A stretch of DNA of 64,000 nucleotides from the NCBI GenBank assembly GCA_035456105.1, contig DATIDV010000017.1, forward strand, positions 248,001 to 312,000, written 5' to 3'. The stretch comes from Viridibacterium sp035456105 (lineage in GTDB: Bacteria > Pseudomonadota > Gammaproteobacteria > Burkholderiales > Rhodocyclaceae). A program made the translations under genes and the position numbers. Positions within the stretch are counted from its first letter, which is position 1. The number at the start of each line of letters is the position of its first letter. The notes under the pieces are model-generated. The model ran no database searches and was not told the origin of the DNA. It was given only the letters and a program-made list of their open reading frames with translations. Below are positions 16,084 to 25,389 of the stretch, one piece after another.

Positions 16084-16173
16084 GTTCGCCGTAGCGAGCC
16101 CTGCCAGGTGCACGGCAAGAAAATGGCGCATCGACAGAATGCGCCATGGGTTCTTGCGGATCCACCACAGCCA

Positions 16174-16845
16174 CTACTGCTCGGCAGGATCCCCGTCGCC
16201 GACGATGCCGTGCTCGACCGCGTAACGCACCAGCTGCGCCAGCGATTGCATGTTCATCTTCTGCAGGATGCGCGCCTTGTGCGTGCTGACTGTCTTGGCC
16301 GAGAGCTTGAGGCGTTCGGCCACGTCGGTGACGGATGCGCCTTCGACCATGAGGCGAAACACTTCGAACTCCCGGTCTGACAGCGACTTGTGCGACAGCT
16401 CCTTGCTGCTGCCGGGCATGACATTCATGGCGAGTTGTTCGGCCACTTCGGGGCTGATGAAGAGGCGCCCGCTGGCGACACGGCGAATGGCGGTGACCAG
16501 CTCCGTGCCGGCGCTTTCCTTGGTGAGATAGCCCGATGCGCCGGCCTGGATGGAGCGCACGGCATACTGGTCTTCCTGATGCATGGTGAGCACCAGCACC
16601 GGCAGCTTGGGGAATTCTTCCTTGATCTGCTTGATCAACGGCACGCCGCTCTTGCCCGGCATCGACAGGTCGAGCAGCACGAGGTCCAGATCGCCCTTGC
16701 GCACATGACTGATGACTTCGTGGCCATTGGTGGCCTCGGCGGCAACCAGCATGTCGGGCGTGCCTTCGATGATGCGGCGCAGGCCCTCGCGCATGAGGGT
16801 GTGGTCGTCAGCAACGAGAATGCGGGTGGGTGCGAGTGAGCTCAT
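16174..16845 (-). CDS. NarL/FixJ-type response regulator
   Basis: A 223-residue regulator. The receiver domain carries D13/D14 and phospho-acceptor D59 (LDLVLLDLSMPG). The C-terminal LuxR-type helix-turn-helix is at about 150-210 (LSDREFEVFRLMVEG, LSAKTVSTHKARIL). It is divergent from, and overlapping upstream sequence of, the adjacent histidine kinase, its probable partner. The target is unknown; its place inside the anaerobic region suggests redox or nitrogen-oxide control. Confidence 0.88.
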   Translation of the reverse strand: MSSLAPTRILVADDHTLMREGLRRIIEGTPDMLVAAEATNGHEVISHVRKGDLDLVLLDLSMPGKSGVPLIKQIKEEFPKLPVLVLTMHQEDQYAVRSIQAGASGYLTKESAGTELVTAIRRVASGRLFISPEVAEQLAMNVMPGSSKELSHKSLSDREFEVFRLMVEGASVTDVAERLKLSAKTVSTHKARILQKMNMQSLAQLVRYAVEHGIVGDGDPAEQ

Positions 16846-16949
16846 TGGGCGCGCGGGGCTGGAAAGCAGCTCCGACTATAGCGAAGGGGCGGTATGGAGG
16901 GCAATTGCCTATACTAGCCCCTCCTGACACGCTTGCCGGAGCTGTACCT

Positions 16950-18029
16950 TTGGATTCATTCGAGCAGCAACAATTAAGCGCACTGGGCCGCAGCATGGTG
17001 GCGTCGGCCATGGATGCCATCGTCGTCGTGAACGCAAAGCAGCGCATCGTGCTTTACAACAACGCCGCCGAGCAGATTTTCCTGCATTCGCGCGCCGCCA
17101 TTCTGGGTCAGCCGCTGAATGTGCTGATCCCGCAACGCTTCCGTGCGGCCCACGACGGACACGTGACACGATTCGGCCACACCGGTGCGACCTCGCGTCG
17201 CATGGGCACGCACATGGTGTTGCGCGGACTGCGCGCCAATGGCGAGGAGTTTCCCTTGGAGGCCTCCATCGCCCACTCTGGCGAGGGCGAGAACGAGATG
17301 TACGTCACCATCCTGCGCGACGTCACCGAGCGCGTGAAGGCGGAGGACGCGCTGCGCCGCTCGAAGGAGGAGCTGCGCGAGCTGGCCGCGCTGGCGCAGT
17401 CCGTACGCGAACAGGAGAAGAGCCGCATCGCGCGCGAATTGCACGACGAGCTGGGGCAGTCACTCACGGCCCTGAAGATGGACGTGATCGCACTGCGCGG
17501 TGAGATAGGCAATGAAGGGCCGCCAGATCGCAAGGGCATGAGCGAGCGCATTGCGCGCATCGAATCCATGCTCAATCAGACCGTCGCTGCAACGCGCCGC
17601 ATTTCAGCGGACCTTCGCCCGCTGATGCTTGACGACCTTGGCCTGACGGCCGCAGTCGAGTGGGTGGTGCAGGAGTTCACCGATCGATCGCATGCCGAAT
17701 GCATCGTCGTGACGACGGGTGACCTCGACCTGCAGGACCCGCACGCCACCGCCGTGTTCCGCGTGCTGCAGGAGTCGCTGACGAATATCGCCAAGCACGC
17801 CAATGCCAGCCGCGTGGATGTTCTTATCGAACGCAGCGCAGAGCAGATCCACCTGCGCGTGCAGGACGATGGCAGCGGCTTCTCGCTGGAGAGCCCGCGC
17901 AAGCGCAACTCGCACGGCCTGCTCGGCGTGCGCGAACGCGCCTACCTGCTCGGCGGCGAATCGCAGATCAGCAGCACGCCCGGTGAGGGCACGACGGTGG
18001 AGTTGTGGCTGCCACTGGATGAAGCGTAG
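16950..18029 (+). CDS. Soluble PAS-domain sensor histidine kinase (HisKA_3)
   Basis: About 359 residues from TTG 16950, which has GGAG 8 bases upstream; a longer frame from 16830 would overlap the divergent regulator. A PAS domain (about 10-125) is followed by HisKA_3 with H165 in RIARELHDELGQSL, then an HATPase with VLQESLTNIAKHANA and QDDGSGF. No membrane segment is seen, so it senses a cytoplasmic signal. It is the probable partner of the divergent NarL-type regulator. The TAG stop comes from a REP element. Confidence 0.85.
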   Translation: MDSFEQQQLSALGRSMVASAMDAIVVVNAKQRIVLYNNAAEQIFLHSRAAILGQPLNVLIPQRFRAAHDGHVTRFGHTGATSRRMGTHMVLRGLRANGEEFPLEASIAHSGEGENEMYVTILRDVTERVKAEDALRRSKEELRELAALAQSVREQEKSRIARELHDELGQSLTALKMDVIALRGEIGNEGPPDRKGMSERIARIESMLNQTVAATRRISADLRPLMLDDLGLTAAVEWVVQEFTDRSHAECIVVTTGDLDLQDPHATAVFRVLQESLTNIAKHANASRVDVLIERSAEQIHLRVQDDGSGFSLESPRKRNSHGLLGVRERAYLLGGESQISSTPGEGTTVELWLPLDEA

Positions 18030-18130
18030 GGCGGACCTCCGCAGGAGGTTCCGCCGTGTCAGGGCCGATATGTACTCTGCGTAAAGCCGCCTTCCGGCGA
18101 CTGGCGGAACCGCTTTGCGTTCCGCCCTAC
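18026..18130. repeat. Paired REP element, GGCGGAAC family, second copy
   Basis: It begins GTAGGGCGGACCTCC and ends GTTCCGCCCTAC. It supplies the TAG stop of the histidine kinase and, read on the other strand, the stop of the convergent UspA gene. Confidence 0.78.
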
Positions 18131-18567
18131 CGACAGACCAGTACCGGGACCTTGCAGTGCGTGAGCACTTTCTGCGTTTCCGAACCGATCAACATACCTG
18201 CGATACCTTTGCGTCCATGCGAGGCCATGAAAATCAGGTCGCATGCTTCGGAGCGGGCCGTGGCGATGATGACCTCCCATGGCGCATCGCTGGTCGCCGT
18301 GACGTACTTGCAGTTCACGCCCGAGTTACCGAGCAGCGACTTGGCCTCCTCGAACACTTCGTTCGTTGCAGCGGCCGTGTTGCGCAGGAAATCTTCCCTG
18401 AACGGCCCCATGGTGAAGGCTTCACCACCCATGGGCTTGGGGCATTCCGGCTGCACGTACAGCACGGTTATGCGTGCGTCGAGGCTGCGTGCCAGTTGCA
18501 CCGCCTGGGTGATGGCACCGCGTGACAGCTCGGTACCGTCGGTGGGGACAAGTAAATGTTTGTACAT
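18127..18567 (-). CDS. Universal stress protein UspA family, single domain
   Basis: A 146-residue UspA protein. It has MYKHLLVPTDGTELS at the start and the ATP-binding style segment MASHGRKGIAGMLIGSETQKVL near the end. A perfect FNR box 66 nt upstream of the start implies anaerobic induction, as for the tandem UspA at 8147. Confidence 0.9.
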   Translation of the reverse strand: MYKHLLVPTDGTELSRGAITQAVQLARSLDARITVLYVQPECPKPMGGEAFTMGPFREDFLRNTAAATNEVFEEAKSLLGNSGVNCKYVTATSDAPWEVIIATARSEACDLIFMASHGRKGIAGMLIGSETQKVLTHCKVPVLVCR

Positions 18568-18633
18568 GATGGACTCCTTGATGGCTGAATGCTGTATGTA
18601 GTCTTTACGTTAGGCCTTCTGGCCCCGGCGCCC

Positions 18634-18647
18634 TTGATGTGCATCAA
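18634..18647 (-). promoter_or_regulatory. Perfect FNR/Anr box before the single-domain uspA
   Basis: TTGATGTGCATCAA is an exact match, 66 nt before the start codon at 18567. Confidence 0.8.
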
Positions 18648-18856
18648 GGGTCTTGCGCCGACAGCAACCCGGACATCTACCTTGGCGAGCCGACCCTGCC
18701 GGCACACTGTCCCGTCCCGCGGCCATTGCAGGGCCGTCGTGTAGGGCGATTCCTACCCCCCACCGGTTGATCCCCCGCTTCAAATCAGCCTTGCCCCACG
18801 TCATATCCCGGCCAGCGCTGATGGCCGGCAGAGGCGCTGCAGACCAAACTGCAGCC

Positions 18857-19282
18857 ATGAACTCAAGCACGCTACCCCACAGCGCAACCACCAATGTCTT
18901 CATCGTCGAAGACTCCCCGGCCATCCGTGCCCGGCTGGTCGAGTTGCTCAACAGCATCGCCGACGTGCATGTCGTCGGTGAAGCTGATACGCCCGCCAGT
19001 GCGGTCAAAGGCATCTTCGAAACGCGGCCGGATTGCGTGGTGCTCGACATCCAGCTGATCGGGGGCACCGGCATCGAAGTGCTGCGCGCGGTCAATCCGC
19101 TGGCGCCCGGCATCGAATTCATCGTTCTCACCAATCACGCCACGCCGCAGTACCGCCGCTTTTACATGGGTGCGGGCGCCCGCTGGTTTTTCGACAAGAC
19201 CGAAGAGTTCGAGCGTATCCGGGAAGCACTACCGCTCCACCGCTCCCACGGATCGCCCATAACAAGCAGCACCCCTACCTGA
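18857..19282 (+). CDS. Single-domain response regulator receiver
   Basis: A 141-residue receiver-only protein. Acidic residues in FIVEDSPAIRAR and the phospho-acceptor Asp in CVVLDIQLIGG are present; there is no output domain. I start at ATG 18857 because upstream in-frame sequence is not domain-like. It lies 18 bases before the FNR-family gene and may be co-transcribed. Partner kinase unknown. Confidence 0.8.
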   Translation: MNSSTLPHSATTNVFIVEDSPAIRARLVELLNSIADVHVVGEADTPASAVKGIFETRPDCVVLDIQLIGGTGIEVLRAVNPLAPGIEFIVLTNHATPQYRRFYMGAGARWFFDKTEEFERIREALPLHRSHGSPITSSTPT

Positions 19283-19300
19283 GCCAACGAGGATCACATC

Positions 19301-20062
19301 ATGCAAGTCACTATCGACTCCACCCGCCTCTCCGACTCCTCGTGCGCAACCAAGGACGCCGTGCGCTGCACCAACTGCAATCTGCGCGAACTGTGTCTGC
19401 CGCAAGACATGACGCCGGACGATGTGCAACGTGTCAACGCACTGGTCACTGCTCGCCGCCGCGTCAAGAAGGGCGAGAGCCTGCAACGCGCCGGCGAGCC
19501 CTTCAAGTCGCTCTACGCCGTGCGCTCCGGTTCGTTCAAGACCTGCATCGCGACTGAAGACGGGCGTAACCAGGTAACCGGCTTCAAGATGTCGGGTGAA
19601 ATCATCGGTCTCGACGGCATCAGCACGAACGTTCACATCATCGACGTGATCGCGCTGGAAGACAGCGAGGTCTGTGCCATCCCCTTCTCGCGTCTTGAAG
19701 AAGCTTCACGCGAGATTGCCGGCCTGCAGAAACAGTTTCACCGCATCATGAGCCGCGAGATCGTGGGCGAGCAGGGTGCGATGGTATTGCTCGGCAGCAT
19801 GCGCGCCGAAGAACGCGTCGCCACCTTCCTCGTCAGCCTGTCGCGCCGCTTCCGCGCTCGCGGCTACTCGGCCACCGAATTCCATCTGCGCATGACACGC
19901 GAAGAAATCGGCAGCTACCTCGGCCTCAAGCTTGAAACCGTCAGCCGCGTCATGTCGCGCTTTCATGAAACCGGCTTGATCAGCATTAACCAGAAACACG
20001 TGGTGATTCTCGATGCCGATGGCTTGAAGGACGTAGCGTCTCCTTCGACGGCGGGGAACTGA
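19301..20062 (+). CDS. fnr: FNR/Anr-type oxygen-sensing regulator
   Basis: A 253-residue Crp/Fnr regulator with the [4Fe-4S] ligands of FNR: C23, C26 and C32 in VRCTNCNLRELC plus C125 in DSEVCAIP. The recognition helix LGLKLETVSRVMSRF carries the E-xx-SR pattern that reads TTGAT. It is the natural activator for the perfect FNR boxes at 8068, 16070 and 18634, and probably acts with the Dnr-like protein at nirK. Confidence 0.9.
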   Translation: MQVTIDSTRLSDSSCATKDAVRCTNCNLRELCLPQDMTPDDVQRVNALVTARRRVKKGESLQRAGEPFKSLYAVRSGSFKTCIATEDGRNQVTGFKMSGEIIGLDGISTNVHIIDVIALEDSEVCAIPFSRLEEASREIAGLQKQFHRIMSREIVGEQGAMVLLGSMRAEERVATFLVSLSRRFRARGYSATEFHLRMTREEIGSYLGLKLETVSRVMSRFHETGLISINQKHVVILDADGLKDVASPSTAGN

Positions 20063-20135
20063 GTTCGATCCGCGGGTAGCCTCCCGCACCGGTACACCAA
20101 GACTACAGGCGGACGCACTACGCATCCGGAAACAG

Positions 20136-20885
20136 ATGAACGACACTACATTCGAAGGCTCACGGACAAAGAACAGCGTGCGGACAGCGCCAAGCCTGCC
20201 CGCGTACATGACAGAGGTATATGACTGGGCCTACGTCAACCCGAGCTGGGTGCGCTGGCTCGACCGCAACAGCGTCGTCAAGACCCTGCTGTTCGGCAAC
20301 GACCAGCGCCTGATCCGCGCCTACCTGTCGCGCATCAAGCCGGGTATGCGCGTCTGGCAACTCGCCCACGTCTATGGCGATCTGGTACGCCGCGCCGCCG
20401 AGTGCTGCGGCCCGACGGGTGAGTTCACCCTCACCGATGTCACTCCCATCCAGATCGCACACGCCAACAGCAAGCTGCGCCACATGAGCTGGGCACACAC
20501 GCTACATGCCGATGCCAGCCTGCACCGCGTCGACAAGGATTACGACCTGATCTGCAGCTTCTTCCTGCTGCACGAGGTGCCGGACGACTGCAAACACCGC
20601 ATCGTCGACAACATCCTCAACCAGCTGCCGGAAAACGGCGAAGCGCTGTTCATCGACTACCACGGCCCCGCGCGCTGGCAACCGGTGCGCTACATCCTCA
20701 ACTGGGTGAATCGCGTGCTCGAACCTTTCGCAAACGCGCTGTGGACGCGCGAAATCTCGAGCTTTGCCAGCCATCCGGAACGCTTCTGCTGGCGCAAGGA
20801 AACGATCTTCGGCGGCGTGTATCAGATCGTCAGCGTGCGCCACTACGCGGGCACGCCTGAGCTGGCGAAGGATCCGGGGCTCTGA
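20136..20885 (+). CDS. rquA: RquA-like quinone-modifying methyltransferase-fold protein
   Basis: A 249-residue protein resembling RquA, which converts ubiquinone to rhodoquinone. Distinctive stretches are YDWAYVNPSWVRWLDRN, the altered SAM motif WQLAHVYGDLVRRAA, LTDVTPIQIAHANSKL, SFFLLHEVPDD and IDYHGPARWQPVRY. Ordinary class I methyltransferases lack this set. It lies downstream of the FNR gene and in the same region as ubiUVT, consistent with anaerobic quinone remodelling. An uncharacterised RquA relative remains possible. Confidence 0.68.
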   Translation: MNDTTFEGSRTKNSVRTAPSLPAYMTEVYDWAYVNPSWVRWLDRNSVVKTLLFGNDQRLIRAYLSRIKPGMRVWQLAHVYGDLVRRAAECCGPTGEFTLTDVTPIQIAHANSKLRHMSWAHTLHADASLHRVDKDYDLICSFFLLHEVPDDCKHRIVDNILNQLPENGEALFIDYHGPARWQPVRYILNWVNRVLEPFANALWTREISSFASHPERFCWRKETIFGGVYQIVSVRHYAGTPELAKDPGL

Positions 20886-20927
20886 TCTCGGCCCGGGACG
20901 AAAGACCAACCGTGTTACCCATACATG

Positions 20928-21003
20928 GTCATCCCCGCGAAAGCGGGGATCCCGTGACCATCTCACCCGACGACACTGGACTCCCGCCTGCGCGGGAATG
21001 ACG
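20928..21003. repeat. Paired GTCATCCCCGC dispersed repeats
   Basis: GTCATCCCCGCG-AAAG-CGGGGATCCC is followed by the inverted, diverged CTCCCGCCTGCGCGGGAATGAC. It is the same family as the copies at 6470, 25308, 35137 and 63985. Confidence 0.72.
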
Positions 21004-21031
21004 GCGCTCTGACGTACGCGTCGGCGACCAA

Positions 21032-22453
21032 TCAGAACACCAGCTTCACCGGCCTGCCCAGCGACTCGCCCTTGCGCCCGAAATAGCCCACTGTCACGCC
21101 GTCCGGCGCCACATCCAAGCGCGCGAAATTGTCGGCGGAATACATCTGCGAGGCCTTGCCGATCACGTACTGGTTCAACCCCGCATTTGTGCTCACTGAG
21201 CTCAGCGCCCCCTTCAGCACGAAGTCGCTTTGCTCCATGTGCGGGTAAGGCCAGAAAAATGACGACGAGATGATGCTGAACACCTTGAAGTCCGGGTCGC
21301 TCGGCGAGGTCAGCTGCGCCGTGAACGAGCAATGCACATCGCCCGACACGAAGCTCACCTTGCGGATCTTGTTCGTCAGGATGTGATCGAGGATCTGCGT
21401 ACGCTCCGGCAGGTAGGCGCCCCACTTGTCGTCCACATCGCTGGTCAGATCGGGAATGAAGGGCACGGATGACACCACCATCTTGGCGCGGCCCGAACCG
21501 TTCGACAGCCAGGCGAGCAGGGCCGCCATCTGGCCCTTCTTGATCATCTGACGTTTCGCCGGGTCTGCGCTCCAGATGCGCTCGGTGCGCACGTCCATCA
21601 CGAACCAGTCCGCACAGCCATCCGTGAAGTCGTACCAGAAGCGCGTCGGAGTGCCGGTGATCCAGCCGTCCTTGTCCAGATCGAATACCGGACTATGGCT
21701 CGCCTGGTACACCTGATACGCGTGGATCGCGTGCGGATACGTCGTCGTCATGTCCTTGGTGGTCGCCTTGTTCGGCCAGTTATCCTCGATCTCGTGGTCA
21801 TCGAGAATCATGTAGGTCGGCACGCGGCTCATCAGGCGGCTGACGTGCTGCTGCGAAAACACCGTCTGGTAACGCCCGAGGAATTTGTCCAGTGTCTCGT
21901 CCGGCGCGACGAAATTCAGATCGTCCGCGTAGATCTGGTCGCCAATCATCAGTACCGCACTGATCGGGTTCTGCTGATGCTGGCTCAGGATCGAATCAAA
22001 AGTCTTGTCGCCGCGGTCGTCGAAAATCGTGCCGCCGAACAGGCGCAACAGATAACGGCACGAACCCACCGCGTAGGAACGCGTTGCCGTCGCCTTGTCC
22101 GTCGCCGTGCGGAACGTGAAGGTCTCCAGCGCATCCCAGTCGAACTGCGGCATCGCGCGCGCCGAATCCAGATCCGCATCCGCGAGGAACCAACCCACCC
22201 GGTACTCGTACTCCCTGTCAGGCTTGAGCCCGGTCAGCGGAAACACGCCCGTCATGTCGAAGTTCGGCGACATCTTGCCGACCTTTACCTGCCTGGTCGA
22301 AGCCGGCTTGCCCTTCTCCCCCCACTGCACGGCGCCAAAGCAACGCCGATACCCCCCGGCCACCGCCTCGAACTGCCCTCTGAACCACAGGCGTGCATCA
22401 CTGGACGTGGTGTAACCCACGATGGGGCCGACGGTGGGTGTGGACAGCTTCAT
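21032..22453 (-). CDS. PhoD-like metallophosphatase
   Basis: A 473-residue protein of the PhoD/alkaline phosphatase D family, calcium- and iron-dependent phosphodiesterases. Motifs: AVGSCRYL, MIGDQIYADD, MILDDHEIEDNWP, FVMDVRTERIW and FVSGDVHCSF. No signal peptide or Tat motif is seen, unlike secreted PhoD, so a cytoplasmic location is possible. It is isolated between repeats. Confidence 0.82.
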   Translation of the reverse strand: MKLSTPTVGPIVGYTTSSDARLWFRGQFEAVAGGYRRCFGAVQWGEKGKPASTRQVKVGKMSPNFDMTGVFPLTGLKPDREYEYRVGWFLADADLDSARAMPQFDWDALETFTFRTATDKATATRSYAVGSCRYLLRLFGGTIFDDRGDKTFDSILSQHQQNPISAVLMIGDQIYADDLNFVAPDETLDKFLGRYQTVFSQQHVSRLMSRVPTYMILDDHEIEDNWPNKATTKDMTTTYPHAIHAYQVYQASHSPVFDLDKDGWITGTPTRFWYDFTDGCADWFVMDVRTERIWSADPAKRQMIKKGQMAALLAWLSNGSGRAKMVVSSVPFIPDLTSDVDDKWGAYLPERTQILDHILTNKIRKVSFVSGDVHCSFTAQLTSPSDPDFKVFSIISSSFFWPYPHMEQSDFVLKGALSSVSTNAGLNQYVIGKASQMYSADNFARLDVAPDGVTVGYFGRKGESLGRPVKLVF

Positions 22454-22617
22454 GGGCTTGCCTCCGGGCTTGTTGAACGGCCTTACCTGTGGGAACTCCG
22501 ACTATAGGAAAGAAGATCTGAGGGAGATATGTCCTTGTGGACACACCGGGATCGCCCCGACGTGCAGCGAGGCAATGCGGTCACCGCGCGATATGCCAGT
22601 GTATTCAGCCGCTACGC

Positions 22618-23556
22618 TTACAAGCCGCCGCCCCAGCGATACTGCAGGACGAGCCCCAGCGTGTCGAAGTTCGTGCCGGTGCGTGTGCTGATGCCTGTGC
22701 TGGCATTGAGCTTGACCGAGTAATAACGGTCGAGCGGTGCAGACACGGTCAGCCCGACGCGCGAATTGCCCAGGCCATCGTCCCTGGTGACGCCATCGAG
22801 CGTCGTCCGGCCGCCCATGTAATAGGTCACACCGAGTGCCGCCCAGACGCCGCCGCCGAAGTCGTAGCTGACGTTGCCCTGCGTCGAGTAGATCGGCGCC
22901 TGCTCGAGGCGCTCGCCAACAAAGTAGTTGTCGTTGACGGTGAAGAAGGTGGCGCCGAAAGTCAGATCCAGCGTAAGCGGCAGGAAGCTCTTCGAGAAGC
23001 CGATGTCAGGCTTGAGCGCCCAGCGATTGCTGCCGAGGTTGATGGCCTTGCTCGCATCGTACTGCCCGACCGGGGGCGTCACCTGCAGGCTGGCACCGAT
23101 GACCAGATCGCGCTTGTAGTTGGCATATTCCGGCACGCTGAGCGCAGGTGCCCCGTAGAAATTGACCGAGAGACGCAAACGCGGATCACCAAAACCGCTG
23201 ATTTCGCGTTCCCGCGCCTGCCCCCCAACGAGCGCATTACCACTGAGCTTCGAGTACGGCGCAATTACATCGAACTTGGCTGACTTGCCCCACAGATCAA
23301 GAGAGCGCACATAGGCCAGCAAGCCGGTATGGATCTTCAGATGTGCGTCAGTCACGGGCAAGGAAGGGTCGGTCGCCAGACCACCCTGCGAATGTGCGTA
23401 GCCCACGGCCAGGAAATTGAGCCCGATCGGCAGGTTCGTATAGGCCCTCGGCTCAAGCTCCTGTCCGTACGCGGTCGGTGCCGCCCACAACACCACTGCG
23501 ACCAACAGGCCCCTGCCCCCGCTGAGATATCTGCGAACCGAACCAGTGGAATTCAT
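22618..23556 (-). CDS. Outer-membrane transporter-like beta-barrel protein (MetA-pathway type)
   Basis: A 312-residue secreted protein with a signal peptide (LLVAVVLWAAPTAYG) and alternating beta-strand character ending in an aromatic/Gly-rich C-terminus. It resembles the Phenol_MetA_deg putative outer-membrane transporters. I start at ATG 23556 so that the signal peptide is near the N-terminus. Substrate unknown; no pathway genes adjoin it. Confidence 0.65.
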   Translation of the reverse strand: MNSTGSVRRYLSGGRGLLVAVVLWAAPTAYGQELEPRAYTNLPIGLNFLAVGYAHSQGGLATDPSLPVTDAHLKIHTGLLAYVRSLDLWGKSAKFDVIAPYSKLSGNALVGGQAREREISGFGDPRLRLSVNFYGAPALSVPEYANYKRDLVIGASLQVTPPVGQYDASKAINLGSNRWALKPDIGFSKSFLPLTLDLTFGATFFTVNDNYFVGERLEQAPIYSTQGNVSYDFGGGVWAALGVTYYMGGRTTLDGVTRDDGLGNSRVGLTVSAPLDRYYSVKLNASTGISTRTGTNFDTLGLVLQYRWGGGL

Positions 23557-23973
23557 GTGCAAGCAGCCCCGGATGCGGCAGCGGACGATGGCAACGACAT
23601 TCCGCTGACTGATGGTTGTCCTTGTTTCGCGATCAGGCCAGCCGGACAAATTGCCCCGGAAGACTCCTGTCAGAACACCCGACGCACCGCGAATGGCTTG
23701 ACCATACCACCGGCGGCCATGGTCCGCACGCCAGCACCCGGCTGCGGACTGGCGTTCAGCTTCCGGACGCTAGCGACCCCGGGCCAGGACCTGGCGCATC
23801 GCTACAGCGGTAGAATAGTGGTCGATGAAATCGCGCTTCGTGACGCAGGCCGAGAGCGGAACCTCGGTGCGTGAGCCCATCGAGTTCATCGCACGCGGGG
23901 CTGCGGGCGTGTCAGCGCCAAAGCCTTGATGACGAAAATGTCGCGCAGCCGTTGTTGATGCCGGAGATTGCCG
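23557..23973. other. Intergenic region with no recognisable gene
   Basis: About 417 bases between the divergent outer-membrane and VOC-family genes. Short open frames exist on both strands but none has a convincing start site or domain. Promoters for both genes should lie here; no clear motif was seen. Confidence 0.5.
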
Positions 23974-24366
23974 ATGCCAATCGAGCTCGACCACACGATT
24001 GTTCCCTCGCGTAACAAGCTGGCTTCGGCGAAGCTGCTGGCAGGGCTGCTCGATGTGCCTTGGGCGGAGACTGCGCTGGGCCCGTTCTCACCAGTCTTCG
24101 TCAATGAAGGCCTGACGCTGGATTTCATCGAAACGGACGAGGATTTTCCCGTTTATCACTTCTGCTTTCGCGTGAGCGAGGCAGACTTCGACGCCATCCT
24201 CGGCCGCATCAGGGCAGCGGGCATCTCGTATCGCAGCACGGTGCGGGGCCCAGAAGACAGGCAGGTCAACACGGACTACGGCGGCAGGATGATCTACTGG
24301 AACGAACCGGATGGTCACCAGTGGGAGATACTTACGGTCAGTTATGCGCGCCAGCACAGCACCTGA
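23974..24366 (+). CDS. VOC-family (glyoxalase/dioxygenase superfamily) protein
   Basis: A 130-residue VOC-superfamily protein: LDHTIVPSRNK at the start, FCFRVSEADFDAIL in the middle and IYWNEPDGHQWEILT at the end supply the usual metal-site His/Glu positions. The ATG at 23974 has GGAG 7 bases upstream. Substrate unknown. It precedes kdsA by 82 bases. Confidence 0.78.
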   Translation: MPIELDHTIVPSRNKLASAKLLAGLLDVPWAETALGPFSPVFVNEGLTLDFIETDEDFPVYHFCFRVSEADFDAILGRIRAAGISYRSTVRGPEDRQVNTDYGGRMIYWNEPDGHQWEILTVSYARQHST

Positions 24367-24448
24367 CATTGAATGCGCCAGGATACTGCGTCATGAGCGG
24401 CGCAATCAGCCTCAACGAGAAACCCCATTTGCATAGCGAGGAATACCC

Positions 24449-25300
24449 TTGAAAACAGTTGCCATCACCCCGTCAATCAACATCAGCAATGACAGCCCCT
24501 TCGTGCTGTTCGGTGGCGTCAATGTGCTGGAGTCGAAGGACTTCACCCTGCGCTGCGCAGAGGAGTATGTGCGTGTCACGCGCAAGCTGGGCATTCCGCT
24601 GGTCTTCAAGGGCAGCTACGACAAGGCCAACCGCTCCTCCATCCACTCCTATCGCGGACCGGGTCTGGAAGAAGGCCTGCGGATCCTGCAGGCCGTGAAG
24701 GATGAGTTCGGCGTGCCGGTGATCTCCGACGTGCACGAACCCTGGCAGGCTGCCGCCGCGGCCGAAGTGATCGATGTATTGCAGTTGCCCGCCTTCCTCG
24801 CGCGCCAGACCGATCTGGTCGTCGCGCTGGCCAAGACCGGCCGCGTCATCAACATCAAGAAGCCACAATTCCTCAGCCCGTCGCAAATGCTCAACATCGT
24901 CGAGAAATTCACGGAGGCCGGCAACGAGCAACTGATCCTCTGCGACCGCGGCACCTGCTTCGGCTACGACAATCTGGTGGTCGACATGCTGGGCTTCAGC
25001 GTGATGAAGAAAGTCACCGGAAATCTACCTGTCATTTTCGATGTAACCCACTCGCTGCAACAACGCGAGGCCGGCGCGGCCGCTTCCGGCGGGCGTCGCG
25101 CGCAGGTGGCGGAACTGGCGCGCTCGGGTATGGCACTGGGCCTCGGTGGTCTTTTTCTCGAAGCCCACCCCGATCCAACCAACGCCAAGTGCGACGGCCC
25201 GAGTGCACTGCCACTCGATAAGCTCGAGCCCTTCCTCACACAGGTCAAAGCGATCGATGATCTGGTGAAGTCTTTCCCGGTGCTGGAAATTCCGGCCTGA
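24449..25300 (+). CDS. kdsA: 3-deoxy-8-phosphooctulonate synthase KdsA
   Basis: Condenses phosphoenolpyruvate with arabinose 5-phosphate to Kdo 8-phosphate for LPS core synthesis. The 283-residue protein shows VLFGGVNVLES, FKGSYDKANRSS, ISDVHEPWQA and FDVTHSLQQ. It appears to begin with TTG 24449, with GAGG upstream. It is not next to pyrG or eno, the usual betaproteobacterial neighbours, so it could be a relocated or second copy. Confidence 0.93.
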   Translation: MKTVAITPSINISNDSPFVLFGGVNVLESKDFTLRCAEEYVRVTRKLGIPLVFKGSYDKANRSSIHSYRGPGLEEGLRILQAVKDEFGVPVISDVHEPWQAAAAAEVIDVLQLPAFLARQTDLVVALAKTGRVINIKKPQFLSPSQMLNIVEKFTEAGNEQLILCDRGTCFGYDNLVVDMLGFSVMKKVTGNLPVIFDVTHSLQQREAGAAASGGRRAQVAELARSGMALGLGGLFLEAHPDPTNAKCDGPSALPLDKLEPFLTQVKAIDDLVKSFPVLEIPA

Positions 25301-25307
25301 GGCTATT

Positions 25308-25385
25308 CGTCATCCCCGCGCAGGCGGGGATCCAGGGACTTTCGCACGAAAACGACGCTGGATTCCCGCCTGAGCGGGAATGACG
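25308..25385. repeat. Paired GTCATCCCCGC dispersed repeats after kdsA
   Basis: CGTCATCCCCGCGCAGGCGG and the inverted ATTCCCGCCTGAGCGGGAAT flank a short spacer. They lie between convergent kdsA and the TerB-like gene. Confidence 0.72.
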
Positions 25386-25389
25386 GATG

